DNA of 20,630 nt from JAVBKA01 sp031546715 (GCA_031546715.1 JAVBKA010000005.1:1-20630); one strand, 5' to 3'; shown: positions 7,468-15,701, numbered from the stretch's first letter. Notes: generated by a model from the letters alone, not told the origin. Translations and numbers: made by a program.

Positions 7468-9234
7468 CTAGGTTAGTAATCCATTCATAATAATCTTGCG
7501 AGCATTTTGGTAGTCTTCATAATTCAAGCTGTAGAGCTCCTTTGGCGTTAATCCTTTATTGTAGTATTTTCTAATATCAGCCTCCTTAAAAATAATTGCC
7601 CACACCTCTTGTAATATTTTTTCACCGCCTGTTGCTCCTTTTAAGCGGTATATAAGCTCGTAATCCCCAATTCCTCTTTTAAGGTTCTTATACCTCAATG
7701 TCAGCAAAACCCTGCCGTCTCTTGCTGGATAAACAAAACATCCATCGCCCGCTTTCCAGCATGGGAAGTTATAACAAATTTTATCCCTTGGAGCATTTGG
7801 CCAAGCGGTATAACCCCACCTTAGAAAACCTTCAAGATTTAAAAATGCAGTCAAAAATCCAATTAACCGACTTTCAATTAACGGCGAAGAAATAAATGTA
7901 TTTGGATAATCAGGCTGACAGCAAACGTACCAGTGTAGTTTGATATTCTCGTTTTCTCGCTTCATTTTTTTAAGAGCATCCCATTCATCTGCAATGGCAG
8001 GTAAATATGGAATAAAATCTAAAGTTTTGCCCTTTGCTTCCTCGATAAATTTAGAATTATTGATTGCGGTTTTATATTTGAATAATGGCGCATGTTCACT
8101 AATAAAATCAAGAGCTTCGTGATATAACGCCTTATCATGAGGTTCATCTGCGACTACTTTTACCCTGTCAATCCATCCCTTTTGAACAAAAAACGATTGC
8201 AAAGCGGAGATATATTCCGCAATCTGGGCTCTCTTTTTAATATATTTATAGCATCCATCAATTTCGTCTAAATATCGAAGTCTTATGGCATCAGGGTAAT
8301 CTTCAGCAAGTTTTCCATATCCTTCAGCTTCGTATTGCCATATAGAGATTAAGCCCAACACCTCTATTTCAGCAGTAATTCCATGTTTTTCAGCCAAATA
8401 TATATATTTTTCTAAAGCTGAAAAATCAAAACATAGCTTTCCATCTGTTTTTTGGCTAATGCTAACAATGTTATACTCAAATAAATCGCTTGGATAATTT
8501 TTTACTCTAAAACAACCCTGCCCAGACCATGGAATCTCTGAAACAATAGCAGATACAGCCTTTTGTCCCAGAGCCGATAGACTTTTTATATAATTTTCCA
8601 TGACAATAAAATGTTCATCACTCCAAAGAATGACTTCATGCGTTCTAGCTATGTTTGATGGATGCTGCCATAAATCCAAATGAAACTTATAATCCTTAGC
8701 CAAAGGAAGTTGAACATCCATAACAGTTATTTCAAATGGCATAATTGCTATTTTTTCTTCATCGGCAAACATATAAGTTGACATAACGTTCACATAACCC
8801 TTATAAATGCCAGCGCTTAGAGAAGGAGAAACATTTATTTCCACCCAAATAGACTGTGCTCTTGCGTCGGTAATATGAACGGCTTCATCATTTAGCAAAA
8901 TTTCAGCTTTAAGAATCCTATCATCATCTTCAACTAAGCCAACAAGGTTCATTGAAATCTCGCATTCATCAAAGCCGATGACATGCGCTTCCACACGTAT
9001 ATTGCAAAGATTTCCATAAGGTGAAAATACAGCTCTTTTACCGACAGATACGGTATATGCATCATCACATTTTACAATGACCTGAAATGCTGCCCAATCA
9101 CCTTTTGCGCCAATTAAAGATATATTTTTGTCTTGAAAAAGTATATCATCATTTCCCGAATCCATCGAAGAAGTGCTGCTAACGCCATATTGATATTTGA
9201 AACTTTCATTTAGCATTCCGTATCTTATGTTCAA
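7468..9234 (-). CDS. GH123/DUF4091-type glycoside hydrolase, cytoplasmic
   Basis: The protein has the layout of GH123 enzymes: an N-terminal beta-sandwich (about 1-190), a barrel (about 195-500), and a C-terminal helical part. The catalytic pair typical of GH123, an Asp that steadies the substrate N-acetyl group followed by the acid/base Glu, appears as D363-E364 in VVADEPHD. Further family-like motifs are WYVCCQPDYPNTF near 432 and LRWGYTAWPNAP in the DUF4091 region. Known GH123 members are beta-N-acetylgalactosaminidases, so a GalNAc-type substrate is inferred, not proven. There is no signal peptide, so it acts on imported fragments. The start is a TTG at 9234 with an AAGGTGA ribosome site five bases away. 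It sits 24 bases after the DUF4832 gene and 22 before the secreted one, so all three are one transcript. Confidence 0.85.
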   Translation of the reverse strand: MNIRYGMLNESFKYQYGVSSTSSMDSGNDDILFQDKNISLIGAKGDWAAFQVIVKCDDAYTVSVGKRAVFSPYGNLCNIRVEAHVIGFDECEISMNLVGLVEDDDRILKAEILLNDEAVHITDARAQSIWVEINVSPSLSAGIYKGYVNVMSTYMFADEEKIAIMPFEITVMDVQLPLAKDYKFHLDLWQHPSNIARTHEVILWSDEHFIVMENYIKSLSALGQKAVSAIVSEIPWSGQGCFRVKNYPSDLFEYNIVSISQKTDGKLCFDFSALEKYIYLAEKHGITAEIEVLGLISIWQYEAEGYGKLAEDYPDAIRLRYLDEIDGCYKYIKKRAQIAEYISALQSFFVQKGWIDRVKVVADEPHDKALYHEALDFISEHAPLFKYKTAINNSKFIEEAKGKTLDFIPYLPAIADEWDALKKMKRENENIKLHWYVCCQPDYPNTFISSPLIESRLIGFLTAFLNLEGFLRWGYTAWPNAPRDKICYNFPCWKAGDGCFVYPARDGRVLLTLRYKNLKRGIGDYELIYRLKGATGGEKILQEVWAIIFKEADIRKYYNKGLTPKELYSLNYEDYQNARKIIMNGLLT

Positions 9235-9258
9235 TTATATCACCTTGTTTTAAAGAGA

Positions 9259-10650
9259 TTAGTCAATTTGAATTTCACCTGCTATATACCAGTTGTCACC
9301 AATTGTATCGCTGGTAATTGCTATTTCAATTGACGGAAGGTTATCTTTTGACTTGTCAACAATAGCAAACAAAAGCGTGTATACCCCCGGTGCTATATGG
9401 TCAGGTGTGAAACTGCTTTCATATTGATATGTTTCGCCATTAATCCAAGTACCAGGATCAATATTTTTGTCGCAAAATGTAAAGACGATGCTTTTTTTTG
9501 ACGAGCAGTATAACGCATACGCTAGTCTGTACTTGCCGTTCCAGTTAATGGACGAATTTGGTAATTTACCGATGCCAGTATTTTTCCAAGTGCTGATTAG
9601 TTTTTTGGTCTCATACAAATAATTTAGCTTTTCTATAACAAATCGGTATCCGAGCTTTAACGAATATTCTTGAACTAAATCCGTATTTTCGACACACCAT
9701 TTTTGCGCATCCTGTTCAATTCTTAAGTCAAGGGTATTGGCATGACATTCAACAGCATCCGATAAAACACTGAGCATACAATCACGAAGTGTTTCAAATC
9801 CATCACCTCTCCACCATGTATCGCTAGTAACAAAGTGGTGATAACAGTTTTCGGCAAAAACTGGAGTTTTAGGCCAATTTGCAGTTATTAATGACTTATC
9901 CTTTGGTTGGAACCATACAGGGCTACCAAAGCTGTCCCTTCTTATAATCCAGCCCTTATTAAGCAAACTATCATGTAATTCAAACGGAAATGAATTTGCG
10001 CCGTATTGATCTCCAAGCAAAACCTTCTTAAAATTGTCCATATAGAGGTTTGTTATCCAAGTGAACACGGATACCTTTTGATCGTCAGTAAGATAGTCAA
10101 TATTGTGCATCTCGCCCCACCAACCAAGACCTTGGGCATCAATAAATGCAACTTTATCAGGATTATCAAATTCTCGAGCAAATTCTTTTACAAAAACAGA
10201 AAATTTATCTTGGAAAATTGAATCATAAACATAAGGCGTCCAAAACATATTGTCTTCGCCATTGCCGGGATTTATTATGTAACCGTCACAACCTAATGCT
10301 TTAACATATTGGGGCGTTGACTGCTGATACCCGTGTCGTCCATCTACATAAATTCTGAAAGCTAGCTTTAAGTTTCTTTCCAAAGCCATTTCAATTAGGT
10401 TTTTGAAGTTTTCATCATGTTTCCATGCATATATCCCCTCTTCAGGTTCCACTTGGCTCCACGGAATCCTTACATAAAAAATACTTGCATATTTAACATA
10501 ATCATCCATGCTATTCCAAAATTCTTCAGCCTTTGGAAAAGCATCACTACCAAATCCATCTATATATAACATCCATCCCATGGCGGGGTTTCTAATAAAC
10601 TTGCCTGTGTCTTCCATAAAATTATAAACAGTTACTTTTTCCTGTTTCAT
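9259..10650 (-). CDS. Intracellular DUF4832-type glycoside hydrolase-like protein
   Basis: This 463-residue protein aligns end to end with the last 460 residues of the secreted protein at 4854-7445 but lacks a signal peptide and the binding domains, so it should act in the cytoplasm. It keeps the barrel motif (IPWSQVEPEEGIYAW) and both candidate catalytic acids, E180 in GWWGEMHN and E267 in PVFAEN, with the same 87-residue spacing as in the secreted paralogue. The beta domain from about residue 333 is also kept. The ribosome site AAGGAG is seven bases before the ATG. It is the first enzyme gene after the permeases (33-base gap), consistent with processing imported oligosaccharide. DUF4832 proteins are poorly characterised; hydrolase function is inferred from fold-like motifs and context. 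Confidence 0.85.
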   Translation of the reverse strand: MKQEKVTVYNFMEDTGKFIRNPAMGWMLYIDGFGSDAFPKAEEFWNSMDDYVKYASIFYVRIPWSQVEPEEGIYAWKHDENFKNLIEMALERNLKLAFRIYVDGRHGYQQSTPQYVKALGCDGYIINPGNGEDNMFWTPYVYDSIFQDKFSVFVKEFAREFDNPDKVAFIDAQGLGWWGEMHNIDYLTDDQKVSVFTWITNLYMDNFKKVLLGDQYGANSFPFELHDSLLNKGWIIRRDSFGSPVWFQPKDKSLITANWPKTPVFAENCYHHFVTSDTWWRGDGFETLRDCMLSVLSDAVECHANTLDLRIEQDAQKWCVENTDLVQEYSLKLGYRFVIEKLNYLYETKKLISTWKNTGIGKLPNSSINWNGKYRLAYALYCSSKKSIVFTFCDKNIDPGTWINGETYQYESSFTPDHIAPGVYTLLFAIVDKSKDNLPSIEIAITSDTIGDNWYIAGEIQID

Positions 10651-10683
10651 TTTTAAGCTCCTTAAATTATTTTAGAAAATTTA

Positions 10684-11577
10684 TTATCCTTTTACACTTC
10701 CCACCACTATGCCTTTAATAAAGAACCTTTGCATAAATGGATAAACAAGCAATATCGGTAATGCACCCAAAAAAATCTGTGCAGATTTGAGTGTCTTGTT
10801 ACTGACATTTTTCATTAATTCAAGTTCTTCAGGGGTAAGTGTTTTAAAGCTGTTCATTGTTGAGTCCATAACTACTGTTGAAAGATATGTTTGAAGCGGA
10901 TATTTGTCAGGTGTGTTCAAATATAGGATTCCATCAAACCAAGCATTCCAGTGACCCACGACTGTGAATAAAAGAATTGTTGCAATTGCAGAAACCGAAA
11001 CAGGTATAAATATCTTCCACAAGATTTTCCACTGACCTGCGCCGTCAATGATGGCGGCTTCCTCTAGGTCTTTAGGCACCGATCTGAAAAAGTTTAATAG
11101 CATGACAAGATTCCAAACGTTCAGTGCCCCAGGCAATACAAGCGCCAGCATTGAGTCTAATATTCCAGTTTCCTTAACAACCATATATCCTGGAATCATT
11201 CCACCGCTAAAAAACATTGTAAAGGCAAAGAACCACACGTATAATGTGCGAAACCTAAACCGTGAGTTTTCCTTTGATAGCGGATAGGCGGTTATTATTA
11301 CTAAAAACATATTAATAACTGTTCCCAACGCAGTTCGTTGGATAGTAATAAAGATTGACTTTAAAAAGTCAGAGTTCTTTGTTAGAAATTTATATGATTC
11401 AAGAGAAAACCCCTTTGGCAATATGCCCACTTGCCCAGCAGATGCGGAAATATTTGAGCTAACGGAAATCGAAAAAAGGTGTATAAACGGCAATATGCAT
11501 ATGATTGCAACACTTGATAAAAAAATAACATTAAAAATAAGGAAAATCTTTCTTCCTACGGATGAATTAACAACCAA
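10684..11577 (-). CDS. Carbohydrate ABC transporter permease (LplC/YtcP type, CUT1)
   Basis: This is one of the two membrane subunits of a sugar importer. It is a 297-residue protein with about six hydrophobic segments and the cytoplasmic EAA loop (EEAAIIDGAGQWK, near residue 171), which contacts the ATPase. The C-terminus (FFIKGIVVGSVKG) is typical of the LplC/YtcP branch. The start is a TTG at 11577, eight bases after AGGAGG; that ribosome site overlaps the upstream permease's stop codon, so the two are translationally linked. It pairs with the permease at 11590-12498. No ATPase gene is present in the operon, as is usual for this family, which borrows a shared MsmK-like ATPase. Confidence 0.93.
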   Translation of the reverse strand: MVVNSSVGRKIFLIFNVIFLSSVAIICILPFIHLFSISVSSNISASAGQVGILPKGFSLESYKFLTKNSDFLKSIFITIQRTALGTVINMFLVIITAYPLSKENSRFRFRTLYVWFFAFTMFFSGGMIPGYMVVKETGILDSMLALVLPGALNVWNLVMLLNFFRSVPKDLEEAAIIDGAGQWKILWKIFIPVSVSAIATILLFTVVGHWNAWFDGILYLNTPDKYPLQTYLSTVVMDSTMNSFKTLTPEELELMKNVSNKTLKSAQIFLGALPILLVYPFMQRFFIKGIVVGSVKG

Positions 11578-11589
11578 ATTTGCCGCCTC

Positions 11590-12498
11590 CTAAAATATTT
11601 TATAATCACCAAATTTATAAGCCAAATAATATGAAATTGATACTAAAACAAGGGATACAGATGATTTGAAAAGTCCGACAGCGGCAGCAGGTGCATATTG
11701 AGCATTATAGATACCCATTCTGTATACCAGCGTGTCAATAATATCTCCGCTTTCATAAACGATAGGATTATACAGTATCAAAGCCTGTTCAAAGCCTGCG
11801 TTTAATATACCGCCTAAACTAAGCGTTGCAATTAAAATTACTATAGGCGCTATCGAAGGAAGTGTAATTTTTGTAGCTTGTTTCCAATGTCCTGCACCAT
11901 CCATTGAAGCCGCTTCGTATAAGCTCGGATCAATATTTGTAATTGCGGCAAGGAAAATAATCATATTATATCCCATGCCTTTCCAGACGTCGGTAAGCAC
12001 GAGTATTTTCGGAAACCAGCTATTATTTGCTAAAAACATTATTTTGTCAACGCCAAACGCCGACATAATCATGTTTATAGGTCCTTCTAAAGAAAAAATC
12101 TCTAAAATGATTCCCCCCAAAATTGCCCAAGAGAGAAAAAACGGAAGAAAAATACTTGTTTGAACCACTTTCACAAACCATTTTTTTCTGATTTCATTAA
12201 TTAGCAATGCTAAAAGCAACGGCGTTATTAGTCCAAAAATTATTTTTAAAATAGCGATATTTAGTGTGTTCCATAACGCCTGTTGAAAATCAGGCATGCT
12301 AAATATGTATTCAAAATTATCAAAACCAACCCATTTTGAGCCAAAAAAGCCCTTTACAGGATTAAATTTTTGAAATGCCATTACTAATCCAAACATCGGC
12401 CCATAAGAATAAATCAATACTACAATTATGCCTGGCACTAACATAAGATGAAAAGGCAATTCATACTTTAAACTTTTCTTTTTCAATTTCGCTTCCAA
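11590..12498 (-). CDS. Carbohydrate ABC transporter permease (LplB/YteP type, CUT1)
   Basis: This is the partner permease of the importer, with about six membrane segments, an N-terminal hydrophobic segment (HLMLVPGIIVVLIYSYGP), and an EAA loop (YEAASMDGAGHWK, near residue 192). I chose the TTG at 12498 because GGAGAT lies six bases upstream; a GTG at 12516 is in frame but has no ribosome site. About 185 bases separate this start from the binding-protein stop, and the gap contains a stable hairpin (12632-12671), which probably sets the ratio of binding protein to permease. The C-terminus (YLAYKFGDYKIF) and overall length fit LplB/YteP proteins. Confidence 0.93.
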   Translation of the reverse strand: MEAKLKKKSLKYELPFHLMLVPGIIVVLIYSYGPMFGLVMAFQKFNPVKGFFGSKWVGFDNFEYIFSMPDFQQALWNTLNIAILKIIFGLITPLLLALLINEIRKKWFVKVVQTSIFLPFFLSWAILGGIILEIFSLEGPINMIMSAFGVDKIMFLANNSWFPKILVLTDVWKGMGYNMIIFLAAITNIDPSLYEAASMDGAGHWKQATKITLPSIAPIVILIATLSLGGILNAGFEQALILYNPIVYESGDIIDTLVYRMGIYNAQYAPAAAVGLFKSSVSLVLVSISYYLAYKFGDYKIF

Positions 12499-12631
12499 TA
12501 TGGCATCTCCGTTCACAGTTTGATACTTTGCTGGCTTTAAACTTGATATAAATCACTCATAAAAATGGTAATCTTATCGGTCATTGATTTCTCGAAAATT
12601 TTTGGTCGTTTTATCGAATGGGTTTACCAAT

Positions 12632-12671
12632 TGATAAAGATGAAGAGTGTTTAGTCTCTCCATCTTTATCA
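12632..12671 (-). other. Stable hairpin just after the solute-binding protein gene
   Basis: Eleven base pairs (12632-12642 with 12661-12671) continue past one mismatch into four more (12644-12647 with 12656-12659) around an 8-base loop. It starts about a dozen bases after the binding-protein stop. No U-run follows on the minus strand, so it is not a classical terminator. The position fits a 3'-end stabiliser or processing barrier that keeps binding-protein mRNA more abundant than permease mRNA. Confidence 0.65.
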
Positions 12672-12683
12672 GTGCGTCAAAGT

Positions 12684-14414
12684 TTATTTTTTGTTGACCT
12701 CATACCATTCATTGACTTCTATTGTAATTTGGTCTCCGCCTAATTTCTTCCAGTTTTCTACATATGTATCAAAATCACTAATTGGAGAATCACCAGTAAT
12801 AATTTTTAAAAATATTTCTGCGGTCATTTTATCAAGTGATGCGCCTTTTTCCTGTTGTGTTGCCGTTACAGTGCCACCAAATTCGTTATACTCTATATTT
12901 CCTGATTCAAATACCTTTTGAGTTACGCCCCAACCGCCATCTGGTGTCAATCTGGCCATTATGCCGCCAAAATTAGCGCCGTCCCATGTACCATTTCCAG
13001 CAATAAATGCATTGTAATCCTTATAATATCCAAGGCTTTTTAATTCCTCTTCTGTAAATTCTTTTGCTGCAAATTCTTCGTCATTCAATGCTTTATTAAA
13101 TCTTTCATTTGCGGCTTCGATGTCAAAAGGATTACCATATATAGTCGGAACCCAGTTCCATACATTTCCGCCTTCAGGAAGTACGAGAGTCCCATATTTT
13201 TCTGTATTTACGGAAGAGTCGCAATATAGATTAAAGAGTTTTATTACAGCCTCTGGATTTTTACAAGCACTATTTACTGCATAAAACTCATAAATATCTG
13301 CTCGATTTACTATTGATTTACCTGTACCCTCAGTCATTCCAGGTATTTGAACAGATACCCAATTTGCATCCTTTTGATTGTCTTTGTTCATGTTAAGTGG
13401 CCATTCATACAACCACCAAGGCCCATAAGCAATGCCTGCTTTACCTGCAATCAATTCCTCGCTGATTTTATCTGCGTCTTTTAAAACAAATTCTTTGTCG
13501 AGTGCGCCTTCTTTGTATAAAACACTAAGATATTCAAGCGCAGTTTTTGTTTGAGGTTGAATTTCGCCTGGAACCAATTTACCATCAGCTCCCTTTGTCC
13601 ATTTCATTGGATATGAACCAAAGCTGTTCATAACAGCCCCAATATCAAATCCCCACGACAAAACATCTTTGCTCAATCCAAAGGCTACTGTATCATCTTT
13701 AGAATTTCCGTCAGGGTCGTTTTTTGCAAATGCGATAGCAACATTTTTCAATTCATCTACTGTTTTAGGAATACTCAAACCCAATGTATCAAGCCAATCT
13801 TGTCTTATAAACATTAGATTCATGTTTCGTCTAACATCAGAATAACGAGGAATGCCATACATTTTTCCGTCGAAACTGCCAAACTTAAGAGTGGTTGGGT
13901 CCTTTTCTGCATATTCCTTAAAAAGTCCGCTGGCGTAGTTGTTATATGTGTCAGTCAAATCTGCCAGTTGCTCATTTTCTTTCAAAGTATGAAAATTAGT
14001 CGGATTTACCTTGATAATATCCGGAAGCTCGCCAGAAGCCATCGAAACACCAAATTTTTGTTCATATTGATTAGCAGGCGCTATCCACAAAAATTTAATA
14101 TCAATGTTTAGATATTCTTTAGCCATCTTAACGAATGCCTGTGTTTCTGGCGTTACTTCTTCTGGAATCTTAGGGTCAGTTTTAGCGGCATAGGGAAGAA
14201 CAGCTGTTACCTCAATTGCCTCGTCGTATTTTCCTAACGGATCATACGTTGGTGTTACAGGTTCTGACACGGTAGCTTCTGTTGAAGCAGTGGGTTGTTC
14301 CGTTGTGGGTGACGTTGTCTCATTACCGTTTTGGTTATTCCCCGAGCCACTGCATGCAGTCATCGAAAAAATCATCATACAAGCAGCAAGTGTCAACGCT
14401 AACTTTTTAATCAT
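12684..14414 (-). CDS. Extracellular solute-binding lipoprotein of a carbohydrate ABC importer
   Basis: This is the ligand-capturing part of the importer, anchored outside the membrane. The mature protein starts at C21 of a lipoprotein signal (hydrophobic core, then SMTAC), followed by a Ser/Thr/Glu/Pro-rich linker to about residue 57. The rest resembles family 1 solute-binding proteins of the LplA type, which at about 576 residues are larger than maltose-type ones. A longer reading from 14453 exists, but the ATG at 14414 has a GAGGAGG site five bases away and gives a proper signal peptide, so it is the likely start. It is the first gene of the operon, with the permeases and enzymes following. 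The specific sugar cannot be read from sequence. Confidence 0.93.
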   Translation of the reverse strand: MIKKLALTLAACMMIFSMTACSGSGNNQNGNETTSPTTEQPTASTEATVSEPVTPTYDPLGKYDEAIEVTAVLPYAAKTDPKIPEEVTPETQAFVKMAKEYLNIDIKFLWIAPANQYEQKFGVSMASGELPDIIKVNPTNFHTLKENEQLADLTDTYNNYASGLFKEYAEKDPTTLKFGSFDGKMYGIPRYSDVRRNMNLMFIRQDWLDTLGLSIPKTVDELKNVAIAFAKNDPDGNSKDDTVAFGLSKDVLSWGFDIGAVMNSFGSYPMKWTKGADGKLVPGEIQPQTKTALEYLSVLYKEGALDKEFVLKDADKISEELIAGKAGIAYGPWWLYEWPLNMNKDNQKDANWVSVQIPGMTEGTGKSIVNRADIYEFYAVNSACKNPEAVIKLFNLYCDSSVNTEKYGTLVLPEGGNVWNWVPTIYGNPFDIEAANERFNKALNDEEFAAKEFTEEELKSLGYYKDYNAFIAGNGTWDGANFGGIMARLTPDGGWGVTQKVFESGNIEYNEFGGTVTATQQEKGASLDKMTAEIFLKIITGDSPISDFDTYVENWKKLGGDQITIEVNEWYEVNKK

Positions 14415-14431
14415 AAATGCCTCCTCATAAT

Positions 14432-14472
14432 ACGATAAATATTTACCAATCATAAAATCGGTGAATTATCGT
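14432..14472 (-). promoter_or_regulatory. Inverted repeat in the leader of the transport operon
   Basis: ACGATAA (14432-14438) and TTATCGT (14466-14472) are perfect inverted copies 27 bases apart, lying between the predicted transcription start and the binding-protein ATG. They could form a leader hairpin or a dyad binding site. The function is unknown. Confidence 0.3.
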
Positions 14473-14481
14473 TATAACCTA

Positions 14482-14510
14482 AGTATAAAGAATTTTCTTG
14501 GAAAAATATA
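14482..14510 (-). promoter_or_regulatory. Putative activator-dependent promoter of the glycan operon
   Basis: A TATACT -10 box (14482-14487) has only a poor -35 match (TATATT, 14505-14510) at 17-base spacing. A good -10 with a weak -35 is what an operon activated by the AraC-type regulator would show. The region upstream to 14540 is very AT-rich and could hold its binding sites. Confidence 0.4.
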
Positions 14511-14636
14511 CAATAAATATTTTACTTCGTATCTTTTTATTTACAGATATTGTGATACTCCTATCTTCAACCCGCGGAGCGCTAGGGAGATTTATTGAAA
14601 GTGGTCAATCATCTCACCATTGAAAATGTGTACGTT

Positions 14637-14669
14637 AAACCCCTGAAATGTCAAACATTTCAGGGGTTT
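14637..14669. terminator. Hairpin terminator after the cysteine-rich gene
   Basis: A perfect 14-base-pair stem (14637-14650 with 14656-14669) has a 5-base loop and a GC-rich CCCC/GGGG base. T-runs are short on both sides (TTTT plus, TTT minus). It separates the cysteine-rich gene from the glycan operon promoter and may work in both directions. Confidence 0.75.
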
Positions 14670-14711
14670 TCTGGTCACTTTAGAGCTGCTTACAGCCCCG
14701 ACTTCCCTACC

Positions 14712-15557
14712 CTACTTGCAGCAGTTATCCCTGAAATCACGGAATTCACGGTCGTCGCATACATTAGGTGGGAAGAATTCGTCTACCGGGAACTTAATCT
14801 TGCGGAATAACTCGCAAGGATTATCGTCTGTTGAGCCAACGCACTCTTTTACTGGTAGGCAGAAGTCTACACATGGTACTACTAGCTGAGTGTCGCGCTC
14901 TAGGCGGATAATTGAGAATTGACCAAGTGTGCAGAGTAAGCGTTTTTCTTCGCCGCCCATGACGATTTCATCGTCAAAGCAACGTCCTACGCACTCTGGC
15001 ACGTCTAAGAAGTCTCCGTTGCAGCCGCATGACCTGCCGTGGTGGTCACAATGCTCAACAATTCTGACGTTCAGACAAATTGGGTCTACTGCTTCTACAA
15101 CTGCTGTTGGCATATTTGCTTTGCGCATGAGTTGCTCGTCAACGCCGTTAAGGTTTGTGTTTGAGCTGAATATTTTCGCGTTGCCTTCGCTACCAAAAAG
15201 GATAACTCTCTTATCAAATGTGCAAAGTCCTGTTACTTCAACAGGGAGACGGACGCCACAGAATGCGTCACAAGTGATTCTGTAGAAGTATTTCACGTCT
15301 ACTGTGTAAAATCCACGGTTAAAGCTTACACTCTCTACATCGATGTAGACCCAAATGAGTTCAGCTTTGCGGCATTTTACGTTTATCGCCTTGTCAACAA
15401 TGTTCTGGCTGCAACGGGTTAGGTATACGCGTAGGTCCTCGAGGCAATCTTTATCACGGCAAGCGTCATAAATTTTCATTGTGTGTATACAAACGGGCTC
15501 TTTGTCGTGGTTTCTGGTATCCACGATTGGGCCGCTTGCTAGTACCTTCTCAGGCAT
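14712..15557 (-). CDS. Cysteine-rich clostridial protein, possible spore-coat-associated
   Basis: This 281-residue protein has no signal peptide or membrane segment and contains 22 cysteines, including a C-terminal CCK. Cysteines occur along the whole length, often as CxC or close pairs (SCGC, CVGRC, CVDFC). The N-terminal half carries a well-structured segment (DLRVYLTRCSQNIVDKAI, ELIWVYIDVE, FNRGFYTVDVKYFYR), which I recognise only as a conserved hypothetical type in Clostridia. The ATG at 15557 follows GGAGG by eight bases; a TTG five codons earlier overlaps that site and is rejected. A sporulation-type promoter match lies upstream. Disulfide cross-linking in a spore layer is a reasonable guess but not shown. 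It contains the right copy of the 61-bp repeat and is the intact parent of the scrap at 771-831. Base composition is visibly more GC-rich than the glycan locus. Confidence 0.85.
   Translation of the reverse strand: MPEKVLASGPIVDTRNHDKEPVCIHTMKIYDACRDKDCLEDLRVYLTRCSQNIVDKAINVKCRKAELIWVYIDVESVSFNRGFYTVDVKYFYRITCDAFCGVRLPVEVTGLCTFDKRVILFGSEGNAKIFSSNTNLNGVDEQLMRKANMPTAVVEAVDPICLNVRIVEHCDHHGRSCGCNGDFLDVPECVGRCFDDEIVMGGEEKRLLCTLGQFSIIRLERDTQLVVPCVDFCLPVKECVGSTDDNPCELFRKIKFPVDEFFPPNVCDDREFRDFRDNCCK
15394..15454. repeat. Right copy of the 61-bp direct repeat, inside the cysteine-rich gene
   Basis: This encodes residues in the first quarter of the cysteine-rich protein (the region around EDLRVYLTRCSQNIV). 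It matches 771-831 with one mismatch, in the same orientation, 14,623 bases away. Confidence 0.95.
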
Positions 15558-15641
15558 GGCTAGTACCTCCAATATTATTATTTAGGATTTCCGGCTCATA
15601 TCGCTCGGCATGCGCTCTGAGCTTTCTGTTTCCTTCAATAC

Positions 15642-15668
15642 CATAATATGCGCCATGCAAAGATAGGT
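15642..15668 (-). promoter_or_regulatory. Possible mother-cell sporulation (sigma-K-like) promoter
   Basis: On the minus strand AC (15667-15668), a 16-base spacer, and CATATTATG (15642-15650) resemble the sigma-K pattern AC-N16-CATAnnnTA, missing only the final A. Transcription would start near 15635, about 80 bases before the cysteine-rich gene. The match is short and could arise by chance. Confidence 0.35.
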
Positions 15669-15701
15669 GATTTTTGGCGAAGAAAAAGACTCAAACAAAA
15701 A

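Noticed and set aside
14455..14475. Catabolite-repression (cre) site near the operon promoter
   Set aside because: The best candidate around TAACGATAA misses both the TG and CA ends of the consensus.
14595..14810. Plus-strand 71-codon frame across the terminator
   Set aside because: It crosses a terminator hairpin and overlaps the end of the cysteine-rich gene in antisense. It has no ribosome site or recognisable product.
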